64,000 nt of DNA. Source: Chrysopilus asiliformis (Eukaryota > Arthropoda > Insecta > Diptera > Rhagionidae). The notes beneath the pieces are model-generated. The model saw only the letters and a program-made list of their open reading frames with translations, searched no databases and was not told the origin of the DNA. Every line of letters begins with the position of its first letter. The stretch's first letter is position 1. Made by a program: the position numbers and the translations under genes. The stretch spans positions 108,934,324 to 108,998,323 of the forward strand of contig OZ035960.1 of NCBI GenBank assembly GCA_964034945.1, read 5' to 3'. Positions 1 to 13,300 of this stretch are shown here, one piece after another.

Positions 1-21
1 AGAATCAATGGTATCTACTAA

Positions 22-337
22 GTCCGGATTCACACGATAAGTTTTTTGATTCACGTCTCGGCCAAACGATGGCAAGAGGGGCGAGATGTAGGAAGGGCGA
101 AAAGTTGGTCAATCACCAACTTTTGATTCACCAAAAGTTATTGCAAGTCCGTTTTCTCTATTCCCTTTTGCTCTCATTCGTATTCGCTCATGTTCATTTA
201 CGACAAAAACTTTCATAAACGTCAAAAAGACGCACGTCAAAACATTCATCGTGTAAATGGCCGTGAATGATTCGTGGATGTTTAAAGGAGAATAGCCGTG
301 ATTGATGAATCAAAAAACTTGTCGTGTGAATTGGGAC
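22..337. mobile_element. Harbinger-type MITE, TAA target duplication
   Basis: Inverted ends read GTCCGGATTCACACGATAAG at the left and, reverse-complemented, GTCCCAATTCACACGACAAG at the right; the inverted repeat extends for about 30 bases with few mismatches. TAA flanks both sides (19-21 and 338-340), the 3-bp TWA duplication typical of PIF/Harbinger. No transposase is present. It lies in intron 13 of the ADAMTS gene. Confidence 0.75.
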
Positions 338-1146
338 TAACAAAGCGATGAGAAGGGTGGGAAAAACCGCGAGAGAAGCGGCAAATTTCGGTTGGCGGCC
401 GGAAATTGAACAAAAAAGTTGTGAAAAATTACAAAAAGGTCTTGAAATTTTACTGGTAAAATATTTTTTTAATATCCATCTTGAATGCCACCGACTCCTG
501 CTCCACTCCACTACTTAATGATGAAGTTTGCATGGAAATTGGTTCTATGTTTTAGAAGATAAAAGGAGGGGAGATGTGAGGAGGTACACATGTCTAAAGT
601 AGGTGCATGTGTATAAAGAATGTTTGCCGTACATACAGGAAAAAAATCTAACTATTTATAATGGGGAATCGTATATCCGAGTATTACTAAAATATTTCAT
701 TCCATCATTCAATTGTGGCCATGAGAAATCTGGTACTTGAATAAAAATGGTTTCGATAGAAGTAAAAATATTTCAATATGACGTATAGCCAGAAAATTGT
801 CAAAATAAAAAATATTATTACTAAAATAAATAATTTCAACTGCAAAAGTACTCAAAATTTGATACTTTTCTACTAAATTTAACAACTTAGTAGTAAAATT
901 TACTATTTCGTCGTTGAATTGACTATTATTGTTATTAAAATTAACTACTTTAGTAATAGTCCCGATCCTCCATTACTAATTTTTATCTTTATGCGTAGGA
1001 ATTCCCTTTTCGAGATTACCTTTTCGAAGATCAGACTAAACAAGATCTCAAAGGAAGGAAGCTTTTACACTCGCCTATTGCATAAGATCACTGCATCTTT
1101 GAGCTCGTTAAAAATGATTTCAATAAATACTTAATATTTTCCTTAC
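338..1146 (-). other. ADAMTS intron 13 (part), AT-rich
   Basis: The intron beyond exon 13 continues off the left edge. Around 780-960 there are several short motifs of the type AACTACT/TAGTAAAATT, probably an old degraded repeat. No exon is visible. Confidence 0.5.
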
Positions 1147-1394
1147 CTCCATATTTTGGTACCCATTTGATATTCCTGTCAATTCCTTGAATACCAAAAT
1201 TATTTCCATTCAATTCGAAGCATTGCTGCTCCCTAAACTCCAGTGCTTCCGGAGGACATTCGTTCGTATTACAAGAACGGTATTTTTTCCGCTTTCCAAT
1301 ACAGTATTTACCACCATTTGAGGGTGCTGGGCTGTTGCAGTCACGCTGAGACTCTTGAACACCACCCCCGCAGGATCGACTACAAGGTGTATAC
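1147..1394 (-). CDS. AdamTS: ADAMTS coding exon 13: TSP1 repeat and start of Cys-rich region
   Basis: 248 nt, residues 627-709. [10 protein letters not shown] (631-640) is the TSP1 core and fits the O-fucosylation consensus CxxS/TCxxG at Ser634. [18 protein letters not shown] closes the repeat. EFREQQC and IKWVPKYG begin the Cys-rich region as in vertebrate family members. The third TSP1 tryptophan position is Tyr. The acceptor is CACCAG and the donor GTAAGG, phase 1; the next exon is outside the window. Confidence 0.96.
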
Positions 1395-4300
1395 CTGGTG
1401 ACATTTAATTTAATTAGTTTTTTTTATAGAAAATAAATAATTTATTTTCGAAATAAGCATTAAATTCAATTTAATATTTACAGAGGAACATAAAATTAAT
1501 GGGACAAAAATATAGCAAAATTAAATGGTTTCCAGTAACTTACGGTGTCCAGTCTCCCCATCCACCATCGATTGGTGTTATTCGACTTCTATCCTTGTGT
1601 ACGCAAGCGCCCTTCTGGCACCAGTGATAGGGATCTTGGCATGGAGTCCCGTCCGCCCACGGCAAATTGCTCGATCGACAATCAAAAGCATCAGACTCAT
1701 CAAAACACCACAGTCGGACACATTCCCTCTAAAAATTTTCAGATATTATACTTAAGTAATGCACAGGTTGTAAAAATTCAAGTAAGGATTAGCATAATAT
1801 CACTTAGTAAGATCGTTTAGTCGTAAAACTTGATAAATTCCATCATGTTGGTTGATTTTCTTAACAGTTTTTTGATATTCTTCTTTTTTAAATGTCGCGC
1901 AATAAAAATGTTATTTATACGTACCTCGTCTTGATAGTTGCAATATTTCGCCGTCGTTCCATGAATCAACTCACATTGCTTGTCGAGACTGTAACGTTCA
2001 CCTGGCAGCTTTTTGTTTGGAATTCGCATTGGATTCTCAGGTATATCCCGCATGCAGTTCATTTCATTTTTCCTATAAAATCGTAAATAAATAAAATAAT
2101 TAGCTTGAACAAATTTTATGATTCGCTGCGAGTGTGAAAACTTTGGCAGAGGTTTCATGGTCAAACTGGATTAGGCTTTGTGAATGAAGTGGTGAACGGT
2201 TTTTTTTAAATCTTAAAAATTAAACAATTTACGAGTTTGATTTTATTGAAATTTTAACTAAAATTCAACTTTGAAATTCGAGTTTAAGTTTAAAGTGAGC
2301 AAAAACCAAAATAAAAACAAATTGACTTTAATTGAAAGAAGTAAAGTCAAAGCTTTCAACGATACGAAAATGAATCTTTGATCTCATTGGTCGAGGAAGC
2401 TCGATCGTAATCAGAATCGTGATCGTAGCCCAATTCAGACTAACGATTGCGATTATGATTACGATTGCGATTACGATTGCGATTACGATTGCGATTACGA
2501 TTACGATTACGATTGCGATTACGATTACGATTACGATTGCGATTGCGATTACGATTACGATTACCATTACGATTACGATTACGATTGCGATTACGATTGC
2601 GATTACAATTGACGCTTCTCGACCAATGAGAACAAAGCTTTCAACGATAGGGAAATTAAAGCTTTGATCTCATTGGTCGAGAAGCCTTAATCGTAATCGC
2701 AATCGTTAGTCTGATTTGGGCTTAGGGGAGTGTCAAACTGACACTAGCCGAATGCAAATTTCAAATGAATACAACTTCAAACGGGTGACACATAATGCGA
2801 TTTTTTCCCAATTAAATCACTTATCGAAATTTCAAGAAAACGCATTCACGTAAACAACTTTAAAATGTACAGGTGATTTTTTTTCCTGTAGGTGTGCACG
2901 CAAGTTACATACAAAATTTCATACAGTCATGTAACTTAACGAATTACTAGACAGGCGCTAGCAATAAACGATTATCGATGTCTGACGATTCTCAGACAGC
3001 TTAGTCCACATACACGCACTTCTACAATATAGTCGAATATGAAACCATAGTCATTACTAATTTTGTGCATGCAACATACCAGACATGAATTCAATTAATT
3101 GCTCGACCAAAAATAGCAAGTGACACCAAGCACTTAAACCACATCAAGTTGAGAGGTTTTTTTTATCATTTTAATTCGCGTCTAATTTCTTTAATAGCTC
3201 TCAATGCTGTGCGTGGATGGTAACAAGTGCTTAGAACGAGTAAAGAGGGTGGAAAAGGGTTCAATTATGAAACATAAATATTTATGTTTTCGACGGTCGC
3301 ATGAACCGAGTTAAAGAAGGTCCATTTTTATGTAGGCAATATTTATGCACAGGCGTTTCAGACCCCAATTGAGGGCTGACTGGATTATTAAAAAAGTTTT
3401 TTTTTCTTTTGACTTTTTTCCAAATATGTTGCGTGAGTATGTGACTGATTTAACATATTATCGGGCGCATTAAATTGTTTTAATTGATTAATTACGGGTT
3501 TATCTAATGGTCCTAACAGATTTATTAGATTTGATTACCATTCATGGATGTTTTTATGACTGTTTAGAAGTCAGATTTTTTGTTTTTCAAAACTTCATGT
3601 TCGTGTTTGGCAGTAGTTTCGTGAGTAATTTTAGTGTCAGTTACTCGAGGACTTAAAAAAACTGCCTTCCAATTTTATTGGATGTCGAATTTAGTAATGA
3701 GTATTTTGTCTCTATTCGCAGACACAAATAGGCAATGAATTTTGTATGAGGCAGACGGGAAGAAGTGACTTGATTTGTCCCATTCCAGCTTTTTTCGAGA
3801 AATGTGTTGGTGCAAAAATTTTTTTACTATACTGCTAAAAGTGACAAAATTGTTATTGATTTTGATTTAATCAAAGTCCGGCTCTTTAAAAGCTTTCTTT
3901 ATTTTTGTGTGCCTGACGTGAGTTTGTTTTGGCAGGAACTGAGAAAGTCTACATTGTCTACGAAAACTTTGACATTGTCTACGTTAAAGTCTACATTACT
4001 TACACAAGATCGGTTGTCTACGCTATTGTATACTCCAAAGTGTAGACAATTAAAGTTTTCGCGTAGAGAAACAACACTAATGAAAATCTTAAGAGAACTT
4101 CAGAGAATAAATTTTGAGAGTAAAACTCCGCCAGCAAAAATCGAAAATGTGAACGGGTACTTAGATTTTCGAATTTATTCCAGGGCTATAAAAATATCTC
4201 GGAAATTGCATAGCGCGGTCAAGAATATTTGCTGTTACTTACAAAAAACTATTACTTTTAATCTAAACCTATGACAGACTAGTAATTTATAAATCAACGT

Positions 4301-7300
4301 ATCGAATCAATGAAGCAATAAATTAAGGAAATTCTACAACACTCTTTAACAATTCTTTCATTCTGCGGTAATTTTTTTTTTCATTGGTTTTTATTGAGTG
4401 ATGATTATTGGCTTCTTTTCGCTTATTTGATTTGAACAATATGCAAAAAGTGAGGCTAAGGTGGAGCACATTAAAACGGATGAATGGATAAATAGTTGAC
4501 GATGTTGGATACTTACTCGAGGAACTCTGTAACAAAATGCCGGGAGCAATCTGACCATGACCACGGATGGATTTCTTCTCCCATTGTACTCGACATAATG
4601 TGCAGCATACGTTTGCCATGCTTGCGGAATTTTTCGCATTTTGTGTCGTCATCATGTGGCATATTCAGACTATAAAAGAAAACAAAAAAATATTTTTATT
4701 TAGTTCGGTTCGGTTCGATTTGTTAATAAGTTAATAATAGTAATAAACCAATAATAATTGAATGATCATTTGTATTATTTTTATATTTGATGCAAGTCAA
4801 CGTCTAGGGTACCATTTCAATAGATTTGTGACTATTGAACCATGAAAAAGACAAACGGCTGTCGACCACCTCTTTTTTGCTTGTTTGCTTACCTATGATG
4901 GGATTATGAGGTCTCAGTTAAGTCGTCTTGGCTTCTATTATGGAGGATTTCATAATTTTCAAAACAATAAGTCATAAATATTTCCTATGTCTGTCATATT
5001 TCCATAAAATAATAATAATAGGAATTTTGTGATTATTACTTTGGAAATTATTCAATGGTGCCGTATAAATGATATATTTATTGCTATAAATAAAATTATT
5101 GTAATATTCTTTCATTATTCCTTGAGACGTTAATAAAAAATGAGTTTTAAATAGAACAGGATCTATTGATATAACGGATTTTCAAAGTTCTAAGTAGAAA
5201 TTGAAACAGAGACAAATAATAACTTCATTTAGGTCTGTGCCGTCTGTATCAGGCCAGTGGATTTTGAACTATTATTCGGCGGAAGTTATCTGGACACCAA
5301 TCATGTATTCCGACGCGTCTCTGTCTTTCGACTTCGACGCAGCTTTTAACTCTTGACTTCGTCAGAATCACGTTTCGATTCATAGTGACGATTCCGCGAA
5401 ATTTCAAGCTGCAGATATGGCGAAGTTAAGAGTTAAAAGCTGCGTCGAAGTCGAAAGACAGAGACGCGTCGGAATACATGATTGGTGCCCTGGGTTATTA
5501 AAACATTGTTTGCCGCGAATATTCCAAGAATCGTTTTTCCAAACTCTCGCCGATGGTAAGCGAATCACAGCACGATTTTTTTTTTGTAAACTCAATTACG
5601 TTTTGACCCTTTATGTGGCTTCGAATTCTGGATTTTGAGAAGCACTCAACCTTCGACAAGAGTGTGACGCTGCCATTAACATAATAGGCAAATGGGGTCT
5701 AAAAAACCTTTAATAATCGGCCCATACCTCCTCCGATTGATGGCCAATACTTCGACTTCAGCATTCTTTGACTTCTTTGAGGATACCGAAACTTATTTAA
5801 CACAATGCGCCGCTGAGGGGATTGCGCCGCAGGAGAAAATTTTTGGGTTTCGAGGTCAATATTTTTATATGTATTATAAATTACAACACTAGATTGCAAA
5901 ATTCCAGGACGAAAGTTTAGTTTCCGCCTCACCGGGATAAGATTCCTAAATCCGGGACTGTCCTCGACATTCCGGGACGTATGCTTACCCAAGATATGAA
6001 TGACTCTTAAAAACAATTGTTTAAGAACTTTGATTAAAAATTATGAAATCCATGTTCCAATTGATTGACTCGTCTTGTTTCAAGATTTATTAACTAATCT
6101 GAACTTGGTCGCTATCATCGTTCTTACATCGATATATTTTACATTATTTCTATTATTGGAAAAAGTATTATTGTGTAACTTACATGTGGCCCAATTCATG
6201 GGCAATGGTGAATGCTGCTGGTAGTCCATTGTCTTGAACGATTGAGCATGACTGCTTCTTACAAACGGTGCCCAATTCAGCCAGACCTAAAGTATCACAT
6301 TTGGTTTCGGTCGTGTTCCGGCAGATTTGTTCCCTAAAATTAACAACATCAGACACAAATTCTTGCTACTAATTTTTCTACTTGAGTTGATTTTAATATT
6401 GATATCGTTTGATAGTTTATTTTTTAGGTTATTCGTTTTACATTATTTTTTTTTCTTTACGAATTGTATTTTATTGTTTTTGGTTTGATTAATGTGGAAT
6501 CGATTATCTTACCTTGTTAATAATAGCGCTGTGTCATAGTGCTCCGTTCGATTTGTCATGAATAAACAGAATCTTCTTAGGAGATGTGATGCGTAGACTC
6601 CTGAAAAACGGGAGAAGAAAATAAGATTTTGTAACAGTTTTTTTAATTTTGAAATTAATTCGGTTATAATAAAAAATAGAGTTCCCTGTGAAAAGTCTTT
6701 TTAAAGTGTGGCAGACAAATGCAAACAATTTTTATTTAAAACAAAAATTTCGTTTTGTGAAAGAGTAAAATTTATAGCCTATGAAGCTTAATCAAAATTA
6801 AATAAATTCATATTAAATCGAAGAATAAATTAGATTGCCATCGACAACCCAAAGTAAATAAATAAATTTTTCGATTCCCTAGGGGGTCATTTTTTCACAA
6901 ATATACTTTAAGTATATTACAATATATGAAATAAGAATAAATTACCCAATAAATTACCACACCTAACAAAAGCAAACACAGAATTCATTCAATTCTCATA
7001 ACAGCATCAAAACACTTTCAAAGAGTTATGTTGTAATGTTAAACCATCGATAAAATTTAAGTTCATTACCAGACATCATTAGTCGTATATCAATCAAGTT
7101 TTGAAAAGCGATACTCGACTAGAGGTTTTTTTCATTCTTTATAAATTGCCCATTCATTGATGATTTTATACCCATTACCATGGAGGATAATTGATTAAGA
7201 GATTGCATTGCATCAGCATACTATGTATTTGCTATAAATATAATCGCGATATATGCATAGATCTAGACTAGTTTTATGCATAAATTGTCTGAAATAGTGC

Positions 7301-10300
7301 AGAATATGAAAGTGATCTTGGTGTCATTAATGAAATGTCTTTCGACTTTGACATTCTGACGTTTTTACTCTCGACGAGAGAAAACGGTCCACTACAGGAC
7401 TATCAATCAACCATTGATGCTATTGTGATTTTATGACATTTCAATTTAATGGATGGAATCAGAGAATTAATTTATTATTGAGACGTTAATATGCAAAAGA
7501 GAAGACCAGCATTACGTTGAAAATTTTGAATGGCGTAGAATAATAAATCAGTTAAATTTTTGATAAAATTTTCTGCTATCACGTGGCACACCCAAAAACC
7601 ATCCTTACCATAAAAACTCACCGTACAATTAAAATGCACGCACGTTGAATGCCGAAAACTGCATAGAATTTCGTTACTTGAGAAGTTGAAACAATGCAAG
7701 CCGCACAGCAAGAAAATTTAAATATTTCTATTTGGCAAATTGATTTTATCGGCTTCCCGCACTTCTCTTCGCCCATTTTATTTTCGCCACGCATGCCAGA
7801 CGCTTTTACCTTGCATTAATTCTGAGGTGCATTTGAATGAAAATGGCGGAGGAGGTCAGGGCCCGCAAAATATTTTTCAAGAGTGGGATTGATAGGCAGA
7901 CAACGATCGTAACTTTGACACTACGATTGTCTGTCATCGACGGCCCACAAAATTTAGCGGCGTTTTTATATCGGCTGGTACTTAGGCATAAAGCCGATTT
8001 TGATCAAATTGAGGTCTTTGGTTATTAAAACGCTAAAGCGACATTGAGATTATTAAACTTGCGCGGGACGACTTCTGGTCATATTTGGAGTATCTTTTAT
8101 TTTGGGTGAGTATTGTTAAAGAGAGTTTTCATAAAATTCCGTTCGCTTAAATGTGGGGAAACAGGAAGCATGGTTTTTTCTATGCCTATCCCATCCGTTA
8201 AACGGCTGTAACTTCTGGACCGTAAATTGTTAGCAGTATTCCAGCAGATTGTGAGCAGTTTTCCATTTTTCCAAGACGAAAAATCAATAAGGCCGCAGAT
8301 ATTCCAGGTATCAATTTCCGTATCTTTTAGCAAAACAAAAAAAATCTTGACAGATACTTGGAATTATTTTGCTAATACCGTTTATCAATAACTAAAAGCA
8401 CGTCAAGTAACGACGCTGTCATCAAGTTGAAGTAATTGGACAAGCATCAAAGATTCCATTTTAAGCATTAAGAGCAGCTCGCGTGCAATCCGATTGATCC
8501 GATATATGGAAATTTGTGGCGCGCGCACTTATAAATTACCAACTGTATACTAGACTCCCGATGTACCCAATAATCAGCATAGTCAGTTGAGTAACGCAAA
8601 TGGTTGGAAATTTCCAAACACTTTGTCACTTTTCCTCATTAATCGACGTGAAGAAGATGCAAAATCATTTGCAGCATCATCCAAGCCTCCAGCCTCCAAT
8701 TTAGTCTCAAATATATTATTTATCTGCAAGTACGTCGACCAAGAGTTAAAATTGTTATATGCCAGACGGTGAATAGTTTCGCTAGGCAGACGTTTTTATT
8801 AAGTTTCATTGAGAGTTATCGATTTATCTTTGATCTCTGCAGGTAGCAGTCGATGTTCGACATGCAACTCGTTTCAAATCTTCGCAACTCTAGTATTAGA
8901 TTTTTTTTTCTAGCGTTTGTACACCATACCATCTAATTTTAAAAAATATGTGCGGATTTTGCATTTACAGTGGAAATTGTTTGAAACGGCATCAGGATTG
9001 TTGGATTTATGTTGAGTAAGTAGAAGTAATCATACTAATATATAAAAATGAGTTGGTGTCTGTCTGTCTGTTTGTTGCTCTTTCACGTGAAAACGGCTGA
9101 ACCGATTGACCTGAAATTTGGCACGGAGGATCGCTATAGGCCTGGTTCCAACATAGACCTATTGAAAAATAGCCCTATTGAAAAGTAGTCAAAGTGGTGG
9201 GGGAGTAAGGGGAGCGGGTAAAGTGGGTCTGGACCATACTTTTTCTTTTATATTACTCTTGCGCGGGAAAACTACCATATTTTACTACTGAAAGTTGGCA
9301 TAGGTAATCATCGATGTCCATCTCTAACACTGACTCATTGAAAAGTAGCCTCAGAAGCCTGAGATTTTTTTTAACTGCGTGTGTTGCTTCTTCAGTTAAA
9401 TTATTGGGTTTATGTATTTGTTACACCACATTGGCTACAAATAAGACGCGAAGAAAATTGTAATGTAAAACTGGAAGACATCGACACAAGACCGAGATCT
9501 TTGTTTAGCCACATTTCGGCAGGTCAAGGCCGGAAACCGATTGTAGGTTAAATCAATTAACCATCATCGTTCTATATGAGATTAAATCAATTAACAATCA
9601 CAGTTCAGACATGTTCCACATTTCAGTTTCTTATAAGTTCTTCTGTACAGAAGACTCCTTTTAGTCTGTTAGAATGCGGTACCTTTGGATAATTTCTTTG
9701 GAAACATCATGGATCAATGGCTACATGCAGACCAGTGGTTGCAATAATTCTAAAGCCTCTCTTCCGAGAACCGTTCAATCAATGTTAGGTTTGTTGCATG
9801 ATAATGTCACCGTCATGCTGGTTGTTACAATCGTAATACGTTCTGCATACCCGATATTGCCCAGAACCCGTAGAGTGGTATCTACACTATCAAAAGTGGT
9901 TACGCTTGCACGTAACACACCTAAAACTATAATGAATATGGCAATACTGTCAATATAAATGAAGATTTTTTTTGTTATCAGCAGAATTCTTGCAAAACCT
10001 CTTTCCCATTTCTTTTACACCCACGTTTGGTTTTTTGTACTGGATTCAATGTTGTTTTCCTCTTGGTACTGCATCCCGAATTTGTATTCGGAATTCAGAA
10101 ATCGGGACCCCATAACCATTATCACCATTAATGCCACACCCAAAGTTTTATATAATTTATAAACTTTAGTTCACTCCACAACATTTGTAAGGTTTGGACA
10201 CTCACTAATTGCGGATAACAGTCGGTGTCGTTAGAATATAAAATATAATGCTCCTTATATTTTTCAATGGCCTGATTGGCCCTTGGCCTCGAGAGCATCA

Positions 10301-13300
10301 TAGTATACTTATCGTGTCATCTCCGCTTAAGAGTTTAAAAACTGAGTGCAAAATCTATTTAGACTTTCCAGATAAGACACAAGCAATAGACAGAAAGACA
10401 CACGTCGAGAAGCTTCACCTTCTGATAAAAATCTCGTACTACACTTCGTTTCAAACTTGGGATCTCTCAAACACCACCCCGAAACTCTACATCGTGTTCG
10501 GTCTGAGAATTAGGGTCTCTCAGCTTTCCTTCGTTTTTCACTGGATTCTTGTGTACGATTTCGGTTAAAGTAATTTGTTATTCCGCTTGACAAGTACGAA
10601 TCGGTCGTTCTTTTTGCAATCAGGATGACAGCTCAGTTGGCAGTTTAGAAATGTGGTCGACTTGAATTCTGGTTCAAAATGGATTGAATTGCTGCAGTTG
10701 CTGAGCCATTTTCGTAGAGTTGTTACTTTTCAAATGGGGCCGCATACGAAGCACGAGTGACTTGCATTAATTTCAAGTCATTGTAGACCTACACAATGTT
10801 CCCATGGACTTGCATAATTTATTTTTCGTATCTTTAACGAGTAGTTACCTCCGTTAGGGACAGAGAGGTGAAACGATGGGTCTAATTTGTGATGCGATTG
10901 GCACAGCGCAACGTTTTCAGGTGAGGTGTTAGTGAAATGTTGCATGGTTTAATTCTGGTCTGGAGTTGTCTTACTTCAAAATCAGACATGCGACAAATTT
11001 CTTCTTTGTGCTGGAATGACGAAGGGTCTAGGAAGTACCACAGCAGGATTACATTTAAATTACATTTTGAATTGATGAAGATTTCTGGTCTTGCGTGCAT
11101 TTTATCAGTTCTGGCCCTTTTACGGTTCTTGTGCGTGGTTCGTAGTAGGAAATAAAGGTAATTTTTTAACCTACGTTTTACAACTTTTTTTTTGACCTTT
11201 TCTGATTAACTAAGAACATTAAAAACCTTTCTGAAAATCTTCCGTGGGATGATCAATTGACTTGCGGAGGATTATATTGATATTGTTTTAAGTTATGAGG
11301 AAGGTAAGAATTTAATTAAAGCCATTATCCAGTACATTATTAAAGTTTTTTTGATTATATCAGATGACTGTATATTAAGTTGTTCCTTTCATGATTTTGC
11401 AATAAAATAATTAATAAAGGACTTCGAATATTATACGAGTTTTTCTAACTGAAATATTTTCTTCAGGTAACAGCGATCAAATAACAAAAGAAGATCAAAG
11501 TAATTTACACTTACCTTTATCTATGTATGTAATGCTAAGATCGCCTTTCAGTAACAAAATATTAACAACTGCCACATTGATTGAATTTCCTATACTCGCA
11601 TCTGAATAAATACTTGAAACCTAGAAAAAAAAATTTTTTGTAGTAAAATTAGGACCGAAACAAAAAAATCTGAATTTAAATTTATAATTTTATTAAATAG
11701 ATACTAGCTTGCATACCCGAGTATTGCCGGGTTAACCCTCTCAATGGATTTGTCCTATATATGGGACAGACCTTTAAATTCATTTAGCGGCTTCTGGAAC
11801 GGTTTTTTAAACGCTTTGTTTAATTTTCATCATTGAATGGACACTTTTCTAAACACGGACCCACTATGCCTTTGTTTTTTGAAGTCTGAGTCAGTGAAAC
11901 TTTAGATTTTGTGAAGGGCGATCCCGGTTGCTGCATTCGCCCAGCCATTGAGAGGGTTAAAGCATTTTGCATAAGTTTTTTTGCACCAAAAAAGTAAGAA
12001 ATAAATGAAAAACTTTTGGAAAAAACCGGTTTGCCCTTAGGACCTCCCGTTTCAAATTTTGAAGTTCTAACACCAGATTCGTAATCAGCGGCCCAAAAAC
12101 CTAAATCCAGTTTTTTCCAAGAAAATATTGGAAAAAAAAGGATATTCGCGATATCCTAACAAAACCTTACGGTTTGAACTTTGAAATTCTAACACCGAAT
12201 TTGTGATCAGCGATTTTTAATTAACACTTTCACAGCGGAACTTTATTTCTAGCTTAAAACAGTGATCTTATATTTAGTAAGAATGATTAAAAATAAGTTA
12301 AAATAAATCATTAAAGAATCTCGTATATAATTTGTTTTAAATTTGTATCTTTTCGAGTTCAGTACGCAAGATCTCAACAAATCCAAATACAACAGAAATT
12401 AAATTCTACTTACAATTGACATTAGTGTTAAAATATATGATTTAATGTGCTCTCCATGAAATTCCTGCATTTTACGATCAACAGCGATTAAAACTTCAAG
12501 CGTGTACTGATGTTCGTTGACAATCGATCGCTTTTTCCTTCGGTGGCTGTCATTTGTTGACCGTTCCGCATCGATTGAATTTTCATCTGAAAAACAAACA
12601 AATTTATTAATTTGAGCTTCAGAAAAATTCAAAAAAAAAAATTAAGATATAAGAATGCGGTTTTTTTAAATTTTATAGTATCATAGATAATAAACTGTTT
12701 AAAAAAATGTTCAGCGATACAGCCCTTAGGATGCCTGCAGCTCGTTTTACTCTATTTCTATTTCAATTTCCTTTGATATTGAAAAATCGTTCATAATACA
12801 TTTTGCATCACAACACGGAAAGAAAAAAATATCGTTTGGTTCAACTACATTTCGTGATTAACTAGCAATACATGGTGAAATTAACTACGAAAGTGATTAA
12901 ATTGACTATGCAGAGTAATTAAATCAACTAACGACTGTTGATTAATACTTTTTTTGGAGATCACAGAACTTGTTGATTTTAACACAAACGTTGTTGATTT
13001 AAATACGGATTCATGATCACGAACGTTTCAAATAGTTTCAAATAATGTTTATTGATGTTCCCCTTCCCCCTAGAAATTCTAATAGACATTATTGTTCTTG
13101 TTTAAAAGGGGACGTGATCATTTAATCACGCGAAGCAGTTAAATTGATTTTGATAAATGGCAATGTGTCCTTAGTTATATTGATCACGAACGAAGTTGAC
13201 GCAAAATCAACTAAGGTTTGTAGTTGATTTTACCAATGAATTTCTCTCCGTGTATTGTTAGAGGAAAGCTCAAAAAATAAGTAAAAAAAATGAGACTGGA

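Noticed and set aside
1525..1820. Plus-strand frames over exon 12
   Set aside because: Shadow of the ADAMTS disintegrin-like exon on the opposite strand.
2328..2667. Frames of VIVIAI or ITITIA repeats
   Set aside because: Translation of the GATTAC/GATTGC array on both strands.
5404..5638. Frames across the 60-bp inverted repeat as a gene
   Set aside because: Both strands are open only because the arms are mirror images; no domain or splice context.
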